This document shows, in pieces, positions 10,007-21,620 of a stretch of 64,000 nucleotides of DNA. The stretch is from Eremomyces bilateralis CBS 781.70 (Eukaryota > Ascomycota > Dothideomycetes > Eremomycetales > Eremomycetaceae). The notes under the pieces were generated by a model. That model was not told the origin of the DNA, made no database searches, and worked only from the letters and a program-made list of their open reading frames with translations. The stretch is from assembly GCF_010015585.1 (NCBI RefSeq), contig NW_022985102.1:62001-126000 (forward strand), given 5' to 3'. Every line of letters starts with the position of its first letter. Position 1 is the first letter of the stretch. The position numbers and the translations under genes are program-made.

Positions 10007-13000
10007 TTGTGATTTAGAAAACTCCGTGGCGCATACACGGCCGAGAGTTGGGACTCTGTTGTCAACGTGATCCGAATTCCTTGGAGTCGTCCGATGTGTA
10101 GTCGATGTGTAGAAGCGACGAATGCACAATACAGGATCTGGATGGGGGTGGCGCTCGACCAGAAGGCCGTCCACTCCAATGCCCACCTTTAATTCATGTG
10201 GTGATAAACCGAACCGACTCCACGGTGATGAGCAGAATGAGTCGGATAGACAAATGATAAGTATTCGTGAGGAAGGGCGGGTCCTGAACGAAAGGAAAAC
10301 AGGTTCTATAGAAACCCTTGCAATGAAGCGTAAATAAAGAAGCGAAAGGATCAGAGGTTGGTAGCCTTGCTCGTTCGTGGAAGAAGACGGAAGGATGCGA
10401 CAGGATACTTGTACTGAGACTAGTATGCGCTACCAGGTATACCAACGGTCCGCATCTCCATGCTAGGAGATTCCACGATGAAGAATCAGCCCTGTCGAAT
10501 GGGTATGACAGGTCTGAATCAAGAACGGTCGACCGTCCTCAGTTTGTAATATAGGTGATGTTGCTCGGTTCGAAAGCCCCAGATGGTCGGCCAGGGGATA
10601 GAGAGAAACAATGCGAAGCATGAGGAGGTGCAGTAGGGTGTATAGCATTCATGTCAGTAATAAGATATTGGGGTGCGGGTGTTTCCAAAAAGTTGGGATG
10701 CCAAATCGTGCCCAGTGGACTATGAATAGCACCTGGAAACCGGGGATTGGAAACCGTAACGAACCTGCATAGTGCATCAGGAACACACCAAGCATTGATA
10801 TATCCGGTTTCTGGACGAACTAATTAGAGGGAAGGCGTAGAAGGTTTGCACACCAGCCGGATGGACCATCATAGTCGTGCGGATTGCGGAACAAACCCTT
10901 GCCTGCAGAATTGTGTGCACGGCCATTCTAGGCTGTGGATAATACGTTAATCATGCATATTCTGTCGTTGCAACGATAATACCAAGTTGGAGATGAACGA
11001 GCGCCGAGAACGCATACTACATACATTCCCTGCAGCCTTGTCGGCCGAAGGCTTGTCGACAGGCTAGAAATCATTGGTTCGGGCCCAAGGGGTGGGCGAA
11101 GGCGAGATGATCATCTTCCGTAGTCTGTTGAAAAGCAACAGCATAAATGTGTTGGATGTTGGCCAACTGCAATTGGAGAGAAGTGGCTGGGCGGCCCGAA
11201 ATGGCTGTGGGGATGATGTGGGGACTATGGAGGGACTTTTGGCAGCCCCGTGGCAGGGGAGGCCCAGAGGCCACAGGGCACCGCATGGCCCATGGGGAAT
11301 TGGGGGATGGGCCAACTGGCCACTGGGGAATGGGGATTGGGGATCCTGATTCCTGTGGCACTGGCATCTGCGGTGGCTACGTCTATGTTCAACTAAGCTC
11401 GAGCCGTGAAAGTAATGAACCTGTTCATGCCACTTCGTGGGATAATGATAGATGGGACGTGGACGGTGGACGAGAATCTAGATGAATGTGCCAAGATGGT
11501 ATGACGATCGGACTAAATTTGGCAGTGAGGGATAGGACCGGATGTTGGAATTCGGATCTCTCGAAAGTCGAACCAAGCCGAAACGGGTGCATAAGATGAT
11601 GAGAGCAACTGCAGCACCAGGGCTGTGCTCTCGCCTCTCATCACACTTATTCACACCAAGATGCTTTCTCGCGATCCGGCTTCCGTCCAGGGTCTCAATA
11701 CTCTGTAATTCAGCGCGGAAGCCCGAAAGTCCAACATCCTTCAATGGCCATACTGATTACTAGCCAATTGGCAATTGCAGACATCATTGGCCCATTCCGG
11801 CCATACTCTGCGACTTCCCAACCATTAAGGAGCATACAAAGTATACTGCGGTCTTGAAACGTCGTACTGGACTTTATGGCTCTATATTTAGCTGTTTCAT
11901 CTTTCCAGTCGGTCTACACCGCAGAAGATACCGTCTTTCAGCTTCGTCCAAGCTCCATAGAAGCGGACTGAGCGATTTTCTGTTGGTTTGCAAGACTACG
12001 GCTAGTGGCGATCACTGCAAGGAAAGAACTGCACAACGATGGTATACAAACCAAAAGAACCGTCGTCCCATTGTCATTCGGTGCGATTGTGTTAAGGCAC
12101 TCGAAGCAAGTTGACTGTGATGTTTTGGTTCTTCGATTTGGCGGCTTCGATTGGTTGTTGGCGATTCCTTGCCAATTTCGTTTAGCGAGATATTAGACTC
12201 TGGTCGACAGACACAGAGCACGACTGCATGAGGAGCTACCCAATGTTCTCTCCGCGATTGGGACCTCAAGGGCTGAACTCTGAAAATGGGATGTAGCGAG
12301 GAGAGGGCGATCATCCAAGGGATCTCTCGTGTCGACCCGTCGTGTTCCCACAATCCCATATTTCAGCCTTGCCGACCTTCGTCCGGTCCCAAGGCCCTGG
12401 TTCATGTCATCTCAATCCCAGCCAGAGTACTGGACCTGCAAAGCGCGACTCAGCCCATTGATGGTAAAATGATGCGAGTATGTTCCATCGGCCAGTACCG
12501 GGGGAGATACCGAATGACACCGTTGGGTTTGGAGGACAGGGTTAGTTTTACACGTAATGCGAATTACCTATAGTTCCATCCAAATTTAGGGCAGATTGTG
12601 GTTTGACCATGCCCTTCAGCCTGCGGGTGACGACTGACGAAGTTCGATGTTTGCATAATTCTCGCACGGTGCGTCAGTGTATCCTAGAGCGGAATTCCGA
12701 AGCTCCATAGTTCCGCCGATGCTTTCCACGCCATGGCAACTAGGAGCCTTGGGCATAATTATGCGGGATGCATGCCAGTGTTTGGCGCTTTGGGCTTCTT
12801 GGTTCCCTCGCTGCGTCCGATCGTGCGTTGACCGTTGGCCGTTGAAACCGATGATGTGCCTAAAGTTCAAGAGCTTCCAAATCAAGCAATCGCGTGAGAT
12901 CAAGACGAACATTGGTCTGCATTCAACCTCCAATCGATCGCCTGCCAAGTCACGACAACCCAGGGAATGAGAGAATATGCGAGGGATTTGGCCATTTAGC

Positions 13001-15805
13001 CTTAGCGACAGAGACAGCATTTAGTAACCTTGTTAGACCAATGGTCCGCGTCCACCGCCTCGAGGGTTCTGCTGACCGCTGCATTTGATCGGATCTAAGC
13101 AGAATTTCCTAATTAGGTAATGCTGAAGGGCGATCGTAGCGGTCGAATTTAAAACCTGTCCACTCCGCCGGCCAGCTATCTAGGGCAGCCTGTCGCCTAT
13201 GTCCAACTCCTTTGCCAACAGACATGTGGATCAAACCAGTATTCTCCCTCATCAGTCATAAACAGGGACAATGCTGACCAACCTCGTTGTACAGTCCCCG
13301 GTTTCGTCTAACAGTGCACCCGAAGTAGTCGAGTCATTGGCAATGCTCAACTGTGAAATCATTTCGCCATTTCAGCTTCGCGTGCGATGTTCGTTAATTT
13401 GCCGAGATGAGGCATTGCTCCGTCAATAATCCCGGTGCGGCAGATTCGTGGCCGAACAAGGCTGAAGCACTGATGACTTCGAAGTCCGAACCGAGCAACG
13501 ACTTCACGTATATTTATTATTTTGGTATTGCACCACGAAACCAACCACCAGTCTTTATGATAATGTAGGAGGCCTTCTATCTGCCAGTCGAGAAGCTGAC
13601 CAAGCAGGTTTTGTCATTCGTCGAGGATGGAATGGGATCGGTAGGCGGGACCCCTGAACTCACTATGCTGTTGTTGGTCCCTTGGCAATGGCTAGCATTA
13701 ATAGAGGTACCCAGGCGAACCACATGCTTTGAATGGAATAGCATGTAACCACCCGGTAGTAAAAAAGGTGGCGGGAATCGGGATGAACAAGGGACCTTTG
13801 AGAGCAAGGTTGATATCTTTGGTGAATGTCTTGGTTAGTGAATAATGATAAGTCCCCTTTTTCTAGTTCCTGACTATCTACAACCAGGGCGACGACTGAC
13901 GACGAACGAGAAATGGGAGTACTACCCAATAGTTCAAATTAGACTCTTGGGTCTCCAACGACGGTGGTCCTGTTTCTATTATTGATCCGCGCGAAGGATC
14001 GTTTACCATCGCTGAAGTCCATGAACGGTGAGTACTAAGTAGCCATTACCGCGCTGCCACGAAGAATGATTTCACATCGACTCGATCATGACCGTATCGG
14101 GGTCTGGACATGGTAGTTGGATGTGTAGCCGTGTCCTAACATGATCATTGAACGATCACACTTGCCCCATGCTTCTTGCTTTTTAAGGTGCGATTCAGTC
14201 TTCTCTCGAACACTTCATCGACTTAGATAGGTTGATTGATGAGCATGATGAAACGAGAATGCAATATGCGGGCACATTCCGCTCCATTAGTCAATAGAGA
14301 CAGTTGAGAGAGACAGTGCTGTCTAACAGGCGTCAGTGCGTGGCTTCGAATGCGTGCGGCCCGAGAGGGTTGGTATTAACTACTAACTACCTTAATTAGT
14401 TAGCGTCTTCACCTCTCCCATGGGTCGTAACTCGTAACCCGTTACTCTCCAGTCTCCACTCACTTGCTTCCCCAAGTGCCCAGTCCCCATGGACCAACGG
14501 ATCCACCATGGTAGGGCGGCAAGCCGACAACACAGTTGCACGCTGCAAGGCCTGCAATCAATCCAACCAATACGACTTCCGAGGTATGATTGCTAGCAAT
14601 TAGAAAGTCGTCCGGGCAGGGGTTCGATGGACGGCTGCGATGATAAGTCCGTTCCAAAAGCCATCACGCTTTTCCGCGTCGGCCACCCCGTCCAGCCTCA
14701 GGGGAAAGGGGCATGTCGCAACTCCCAAGGCTTCCAGTTTGAAGTTTTCAACGTTCAAATTTTTGCGATCGCCTTACGCCTGGACCAATTCTCGGCCCAG
14801 GCATGGAGAAATTAAATGTGGATGCTCCGGGGCCTCTGGACCACTGAGACGGGAGGATCGATAGAGTCGAACCTAGTAGAGACATCGGACCAAGAATGGT
14901 AGCCCGTAGCCGTGAGCCGTCCAGCACCCCTCAGATGATGAGCGTCGCCAAGAGATGTGTGTGGATTGGCTGTCCCGAAGTCTGAACATAAGCACGGAAG
15001 AATACGGATCCCTTTGAGGCCTCGGTTTGCAATGATAGGAGGATCTAGCTATTGGTGACATTACTATTGATGATGTGAATTCACTGAATATAATTTGTAG
15101 TGTAAGACCAGAAATGGAGGGGTTGAAGGGGTGAATTTCTCATGAACTTCCATGGTGACTGAGTCGTCGGTCGTGCATGTGGTATCAGATGATGTTTTCA
15201 AATGTGGACGTCGCGGATGATCGAAAGCCTGGCCAGCGCAACCAGCAAGTCGATGCCTGAGTTCCTCAGGCTGGTATGTCAATGAGATATCAATTAATCA
15301 ATGACTAGACAAGACAAAATTGATACAGTATCAGACATCTGATTCACCAAACTAGACCAGGCAGTTGAGTTTTCCTGTCGATTGGCAACATCATGAAGTA
15401 TTTCAATGACTATAAGCTCTCTCCCCGTGTTGTACTGTATCGAAGGGCGAACTCTAACTGGAATGTATTACCTCTCTCCCAGACGCCGTTCCCATGCTCC
15501 GATTCTGCTAATAAGACAATCCGACAATACCAAACATGCACCCGACACATATCCATCCTCTTTCCCATGATATCTTCCTCCAACAGGCTTGTATCGTCCT
15601 GCAATGTCCCGAGGCGGGATTAGTTGAGAGACGTACATACTGAAAACAGCTCTCAAACACCTACGACCTACGAGAGGCGTCGACCACCCTTCGTGTCTTT
15701 CGCAGCGAACCCATTATTCAGGCTCGTCCTTTCAGGCGACCTCGCACCTCTTCCGGCCGACGAACCGCCCACTTGATGATCCTCTCCATCATCCATCCCC
15801 CATCG
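10007..15805. other. 5.8-kb gene-free region
   Basis: No frame here resembles a protein family, and the longest are 115-134 codons without coding character. The stretch lies between the start of the C2H2 regulator and the 3' end of the Fic1-type gene, so most of it is the regulator's upstream region. A G-rich patch with six runs of three or more G lies at 11293-11343. No tRNA, 5S rRNA or transposon end was recognised. It may hold a long 5' leader, a non-coding RNA or decayed repeats. Confidence 0.5.
11293..11343 (+). repeat. G-run patch, possible G-quadruplex
   Basis: Within 51 bases there are six G-tracts of 3-5 G separated by short loops (GGGGAATTGGGGG at its start, GGGGAATGGGGATTGGGG at its end). 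The preceding 60 bases are also G-rich. Whether it folds or matters is not known. Confidence 0.4.
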
Positions 15806-18800
15806 CTAATACCCGCCAACCCCGACCCTCCTTCCATGCTGATTCCTCCTCCCCACCGCCCCAATATCAATCCGACTCATCTCCGCACTCAACGCCGCCA
15901 AACTCCCACCTGCCCCCTCCCCATCCCCCTCCAACGGCACCTTCGCCGGAATCGGCGGACCGGCATATGATGCTCGGTGCCCTCCGCCCTCATACCTCCC
16001 TCCCCCGCCTCCCACCGGACTCGCTCCTGCAGAGTGATATCCACCTGTTCCCCGCTCCCGGAGATACCCAGGGGGCACAGGCACCGGCGACGACTCTGCT
16101 GAGTGCGTATGGTGCCCCTGCACGACGACCATCGCGCTCTGCGGCCGACTGCGCTTCTGCAGTCGATTGCGTCCCGTGTTGCTGCTCGGCGCGACGACGA
16201 CGTCGGTGCCGGCGACGCTGTTGAGCACACCCCGGGCCGCGAGGGATTGTGGGGTGGACGAGGAGGACGCAGTGCCGGGGCGAGTGCGGGAGCCCGGCTC
16301 ACGGGCGCCGGTGAGCTTCTCGCGTTCGCGGAAGGGCCGTTCTTTGAGGGGAGCTTTGCGCTCGGGTTCGGGAGCCCAGGCGGAGATGGGGAGGTGGTCG
16401 GAGGGATCGATGGGGCGGCCGTGGGCGTCGATGATGGGTTCGGGGGCCTCGTAGGGGTCGTAGGCGGGGTGGGAGACGGAAAGCGGAGAGGGTTTGGGGT
16501 CGAGGGGAGCGGGGCCGGGTACGGATTTGCGGGATTTGCTGGGAGTGGTGTCGTAGTTGTTGGGTCCGCTCGTACTGGTTCGGAACGAGTCGTTGGGGGT
16601 GGAGGGGTTGGAACCGTTGGTAGGGCGCGCGTGGGGGTTGAACGCATCGTAGGAATCGGGTGAGAATGGAAGTCCTCCACGGCTTCCGGTGGAATCGGCA
16701 CTCTGAGGTGGTGGCAGCGGAGATACCGGCCGTCGGCTAGGGGTGCTTCGATTCGTCGGGGGAGTTGGTCGTCCTACTGGACCTCCCGAGTGAGGCGTTA
16801 CTGGGCTCACTGCTCGAGGCTTGATCAAAGGAGGAGTCTCGTAGGCAGACATCGATTGCCGACTGCCATTCGTCTCTGCTCCACGGTAATCTGGAACGGA
16901 GTTGGTTCGGCTTTGATACGGCACCTGGTGGGGAGGGGTGTTGAATGGAGATGTGCCGTGCGATCGAGGGTGTTGCAGAGGCTGAGCAGGCGGAGCACCA
17001 GGATACGTAGGCCGGTGCGCGTGCGGTGCAGCGACGTACCGCTCAGAATTATATGACGGAGGCCTCTCGGACGGTTGAGGCCGTGGCTGCGGTTGGGACA
17101 TCATGGTCTGGTCTCGCATATCACCACCGTTGTGCGATCTACTGAGATCAAGCGGGTTCACAGGATCCCCATCTTCCAGACGGGAAGCCACGACCCGCGG
17201 GGATACGGAAATCCTCTGCTGAGCAGCGCGTTCGCTGTATCGAACTACCCCCATCCCTGGAGAGCTGGGATCTTCGCCATCGTACGGGACTACCGGCTGC
17301 TCCATGGTATTTCGGTTGGAAATTCGAAGTGGAGCAGGAGCTTCGTCCTCCGGTGATGGGACATATGAAGCGCGATGCACCATGCTTTGTGGAGCCCCAA
17401 CTTGCCCTGGCCCGGTACTCCGATGAACAGGAGGCGGAGGTGGCAAGTCACCTGCATCTTCGACCGATGGTTGCATAACATCTCTCGCGGTAGGTTCCGG
17501 CAACTGTCGATGCTCTGGTTCTTGGGAATGATACCGACGTGGCCTTGAGTCCAAGTCGATTCCGCCGTATGCATCTACCTCCTCAACGTAAGGCTGTGGA
17601 GGGTAATGGGAACTTCGTGGTCGTTGTTCAGGAGCGTGTTGCTGCCTATTGTTTCCGTGTTCTTCAGTGAAGTGTCCGTACTGGCTTTGACCCCGCACTC
17701 GATTGCTAGAGTACGCAGTGTCCGCCTGTGGAAGGGGAGGCGGAGGTTGATGCGACATGTCTTCCTGAGTGGGATACTGCGGCGGCCGATAATGGTCGGC
17801 TTCTGGAGGGAAATGACCGTGGCCGAAGCCATGCGGACCAGATTGGCCTGCATCATATTGTGGTGGATTGCTTGGGTCGTGTGGGCCTTGAGTCGGGTAT
17901 TGTTGGTCCCAATGAGGCATTCCGGAAGGGTCGTTGGCGATGTACTCCTCCTCGTCTAGATATGGTCGTGGGGATCGAGATCGAGGGATGGAATGACCGA
18001 CCTCTGGACCAGTCACATCATACTGAGGATGTATCTTTCTCCGGACGGTTCCATTTGGGTAGTCCGCCGAGGCGGCATCGTACCGACTGTTTCTAGTGCT
18101 GGGTGGAGTCTGGTAGCTTCGAGGTCCGGAGGACGGATTCGGCAGAGGTCTTCCATGGTCCACGTCGACATTCGGAGACTGAGAGGCACTCGTGGGATTG
18201 GACGGGAGTGGTCGTCGCTTGATCGGGGTGTCTCGTCTGGGACCGGCAACTCCGGAGTTCACGCGATCGCGTTGTTCGTCGAACTGTTGCTCCGGGTGGA
18301 CCGGCTCCTTTGGTTTCTCGGGCTTTGGTCTTGTGTCGTAGTATGTGATCTCGAGTCGAACATCCCCGGCATATTTCCCTTTGCAGCCGAGATTCTGCCA
18401 CATATCACTCTGCCCTCCGCCAGGCACAACCACGTCGTCCAGGCTGACCCAGGCCTCGCCAATCAGTTCGGTCCTTTTATCATCGTTGAAGACGGAAAGT
18501 TTGAGGCTGTAGTAGTCCGGTGAATCGTGGACGGTAAAGCGTAGCTCTTGATCCCTATTCATGATATTAGCTAACGATTCGACTAGTCAGCCACGAGGAC
18601 TGCTTACCATTTGGGAGTTTGCCCTCCTCGTTTATCCGTCTCGGTTTTTTTTGCTTCTTTCCCTAACCTTGCGGCACAATATGGATCTTGCTTTCCCATG
18701 GACTTCCGGTTGGGGAGATTCTTTGCCCGGTCTATGATGACAACCAGGGTACCAATCTCCGGACCATCGACGGTCATATCGGAGTAGATACCTGCGGCAG

Positions 18801-18843
18801 GACGGCCATGCAACGATGCCACTTTTGACGGTCGTAGAGCCAT
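15806..18843 (-). CDS. fic1: C2-domain ingression protein, Inn1/Fic1 type
   Basis: Exon 1 is 18843-18608 and exon 2 is 18554-15806, joined across a 53-bp intron (GTAAGC ... AATAG), giving 994 residues. The join restores TPKWDQELRF in the middle of an N-terminal C2 domain (about residues 25-145: GTLVVIIDRAKNLPNRKSMG, KQDPYCAARLG, LKLSVFNDD, GDVRLEITYYDT). The remaining 850 residues are Pro-, Ser- and Arg-rich with many PxxP motifs. In yeasts Inn1 and Fic1 link the actomyosin ring to septum synthesis: the C2 part activates chitin synthase and the proline motifs bind SH3 domains of Hof1/Cdc15 and Cyk3. A role at septa is inferred. The protein is much longer than its yeast counterparts, as is common in filamentous species. 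Divergent from sar1. Confidence 0.82.
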
Positions 18844-19784
18844 TGCGGATCAGAAAACAATGATCACAGTCTAGAAGGTCTGTGGAGGGTAGAACGAGAG
18901 AGATGAAGTGTCAAAGAAGCGCCAGAATTGATGGGATGGCCGCGTACGTGTGGCCAAGGTCCTAGAAAGAGTGGATATGGGGAATCATGGAGTAGGTCAT
19001 CTAAGTGAAGGTTGAGCAATTGATTTGATCTCCAAACCCAATAACTGCTGAAAGGGTAGAATGAAGGAATCTAGCAGCAAGAAACGAATGTACAGTCAGT
19101 ACGGAATAGCACTAGATGATAGCAAAGGTAGCTTCGCATGCTTGGGAAACGGGTGGTGGTGGCGGAGGAGGGAGTGCATTGTTTTGATGGATTTGTTTGG
19201 TGGTGACGACGTGAAGGTGGTTGGTGGGAGGCTGGATCCGGGATCGACGCTGCACGCATCCACGCGTCCCAGACGAGTTTCAAGATTCTAGTCACTTCGT
19301 GTCATTGGGGAAATCCCCTGCAATGATCATTTTCTCAATTTCTCAACAACTACCTACTCCGTTCAGCATCGTCTATTGCGATCTCTCGGACTCGGTAGTA
19401 ATCGGTAGAAATGGAGATGGTCGGTAGGGTCACGTGACGGGAGAGTATGACCAGGGTCCCTTGTCGTCGGGCTTGGCGCACATGCTCAAAATCACCTGAC
19501 TGCAGCGAACAACATCACCTGCAATTTATGGTCCAAGCTTGAGCGGTTTACATTAACTTAGCAGTGAGTAATTAGCTGATGAGCAGTGATTGGCTCATGG
19601 CTGAAAGCACGTGACCTGATCACCGCCATCCAACAAGCCAGAATTGCAATGACATCGGTTTGGTGATCTGACAATCCATCATCTCCATCCTCCATAGTCC
19701 CGCAAAAATTGGCCTTGCTGTACTTGATACCTCTCTCATATCCTACAACACATAACGTTCCACTCGTCGGACATTTAAGAAACC
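18844..19784. other. Divergent promoter region fic1 / sar1
   Basis: About 940 bp between divergent starts. Short frames at 19061-19295 on both strands are not family-like. No RNA gene recognised. Confidence 0.6.
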
Positions 19785-21040
19785 ATGTGGATTCTCGATT
19801 GGTACGTCCCATATCTTCTCACAAGCTCCCAACCCATCAAACATGGCGCATCGTCTAACGAGTGGATAGGTGTAAGTCGGCCCTGACCCCCTTGATCCTG
19901 CGTAAACCCGCGGTGTAGCTGCGCAGCAGTGTCCGAGCATCTTCGCGCGCAATATGAGACCAGGAAACTAAAGATCCGTTACGCAGTTTGGGACGTCCTC
20001 GCGTCCCTGGGGCTGATGAACAAGCATGCGAGTACGTCAACCTCCGATAGCATGATCCATGCTTCTCGTTCCCTTCCTTTTCACTGACCAGTCCCCCGTA
20101 GAGCTGCTGTTCCTCGGCCTTGACAACGCAGGCAAAACGACCCTTCTCCACATGCTGAAAAACGACCGCGTGGCAGTCCTTCAGCCGACCCTGCATCCGA
20201 GTAAGCTCAGCCCGAGGAGATATATCCCTACCATAGATGGCAAGAGGCTAACCCCGCTGGCTCGAAAGCATCGGAGGAGCTGAGTATTGGAAACGTGAAG
20301 TTTACGACATTCGATCTGGGTGGTCACGCACAAGCGCGGAGGTTATGGAGAGATGTAGGTGCTCATCGCACAAAACGACATGACCTAGATTCTAACTACC
20401 AGGTCTGCAGTATTTCCCCGAGGTGTCTGGGATCGGTAAGCAACCTTCTGCTGGGGTTCCTCGTAGCCCGTATCCCCAGCTATCCATTCCTAACCCGCCC
20501 CTCCAGTGTTCCTCGTCGACGCGAAAGACCACGAACGACTCCCAGAGGCCAAAGCCGAGCTAGATGCGCTGCTGTCAATGGAAGAACTCGCAAAGACGCC
20601 GTTTGTCATCCTGTAAGTGAACGGACCTTCCTCCGCCAAGCTCATAGCAAAAGCTGACCCGATGCAGAGGAAACAAGATTGACCGTATGCACCAAAACAC
20701 ATGCCCTGCGCATCACTCCGAGTATCCCTGTTGCTGATCTCCCGCTTTATAGACCCGGACGCCATCTCCGAAGATCAACTCCGCGCGACCCTAGGCCTCT
20801 ACCAAACCACCGGCAAAGGCAAGGTCCCCCTCGAAAACATCCGGCCCATCGAGGTGTTCATGTGCTCAGTGGTATGTTTGCTTTCCCATCCGTTCCCAGG
20901 CTTTTCACTCCCTTCAATCATCCCTTTTCTTCAAACCCAACTCCGTCTACGGTGGTTCGTCTGCTCATATCATTTCCCTACGATAGGTTCTCCGCCAAGG
21001 ATACGGCGAAGGCATCAGGTGGCTCAGCCAGTATGTTTAG
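19785..21040 (+). CDS. sar1: COPII small GTPase Sar1
   Basis: Ten exons: 19785-19801, 19870-19871, 19987-20031, 20102-20200, 20269-20354, 20411-20435, 20507-20612, 20668-20684, 20753-20871 and 20987-21040. They total 570 nt, 189 residues plus stop, exactly the usual fungal Sar1 length. G1 (GLDNAGKT), the switch II DLGGH, NKID and the C-terminal GIRWLSQYV are all present. Sar1 is the ER GTPase that recruits Sec23/24 to start COPII budding. Exon 2 appears to be only two nucleotides (GT): splicing exon 1 straight to exon 3 breaks the frame, whereas TG+GT+TTTGG gives WFW, matching the family motif WFxDVL. Both flanking introns have good signals (GTACGT ... TCTAAC ... ATAG, and GTAAGT ... GCAG). 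It is an intron-dense gene, as sar1 genes usually are. Confidence 0.93.
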
Positions 21041-21620
21041 GTCAAGGATGACGCATACAGCATCATCTGCTACGCTGCAATTAAGTACCGAAAACCCCAG
21101 TGCCAGCGTGCGTGCATCACTCCCTTTCGTGGGTGACTACGGTATCATGAAATCGCCGCGTGGGGTCCGCCAACCCACAAATTCAAGCTCTCTGGATCCG
21201 GCGACAACGGTGTTGCGTTGGCGATATGATTTGTTTGCTATTGAATAATTACAATTCGATGATTGGGTCATTAGCGGCATCGACGGGCTTTTTCTTCGCT
21301 GCTGGTCTTTTCGATGGAGATCAACGGCGACGGTATGGCGTCTTCAGTTCTGTTCGTTATAGAGAAATGGAGAACGCTTTACTATATTATGCTGTGCTGT
21401 GCTGCCCTTTACTCCCGTATAATACGCTCAAATGCAGTAGGTAGGCGATGGTAGGATTGAGAACTATGACCTGGAACTTGTGCCATGTTCGGGAAGTAAT
21501 ATTAGTTTCATTTGAGGTTATGGAACTATGGTCGTTAGTCCAGCACGTATGATAAAACATGTCTAGCTAAGAGATATTTTCTTGCTCAGGACACGATCCA
21601 TCCCACCTATCGTTCACTGT
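21041..21620. other. Convergent intergenic region sar1 / copper ATPase
   Basis: 3' flanks of both neighbours. No gene seen. Confidence 0.6.

Noticed and set aside
14860-14900. Possible tRNA T-loop (GAGTCGAACC)
   Set aside because: No matching acceptor, D or anticodon stems could be drawn around it.
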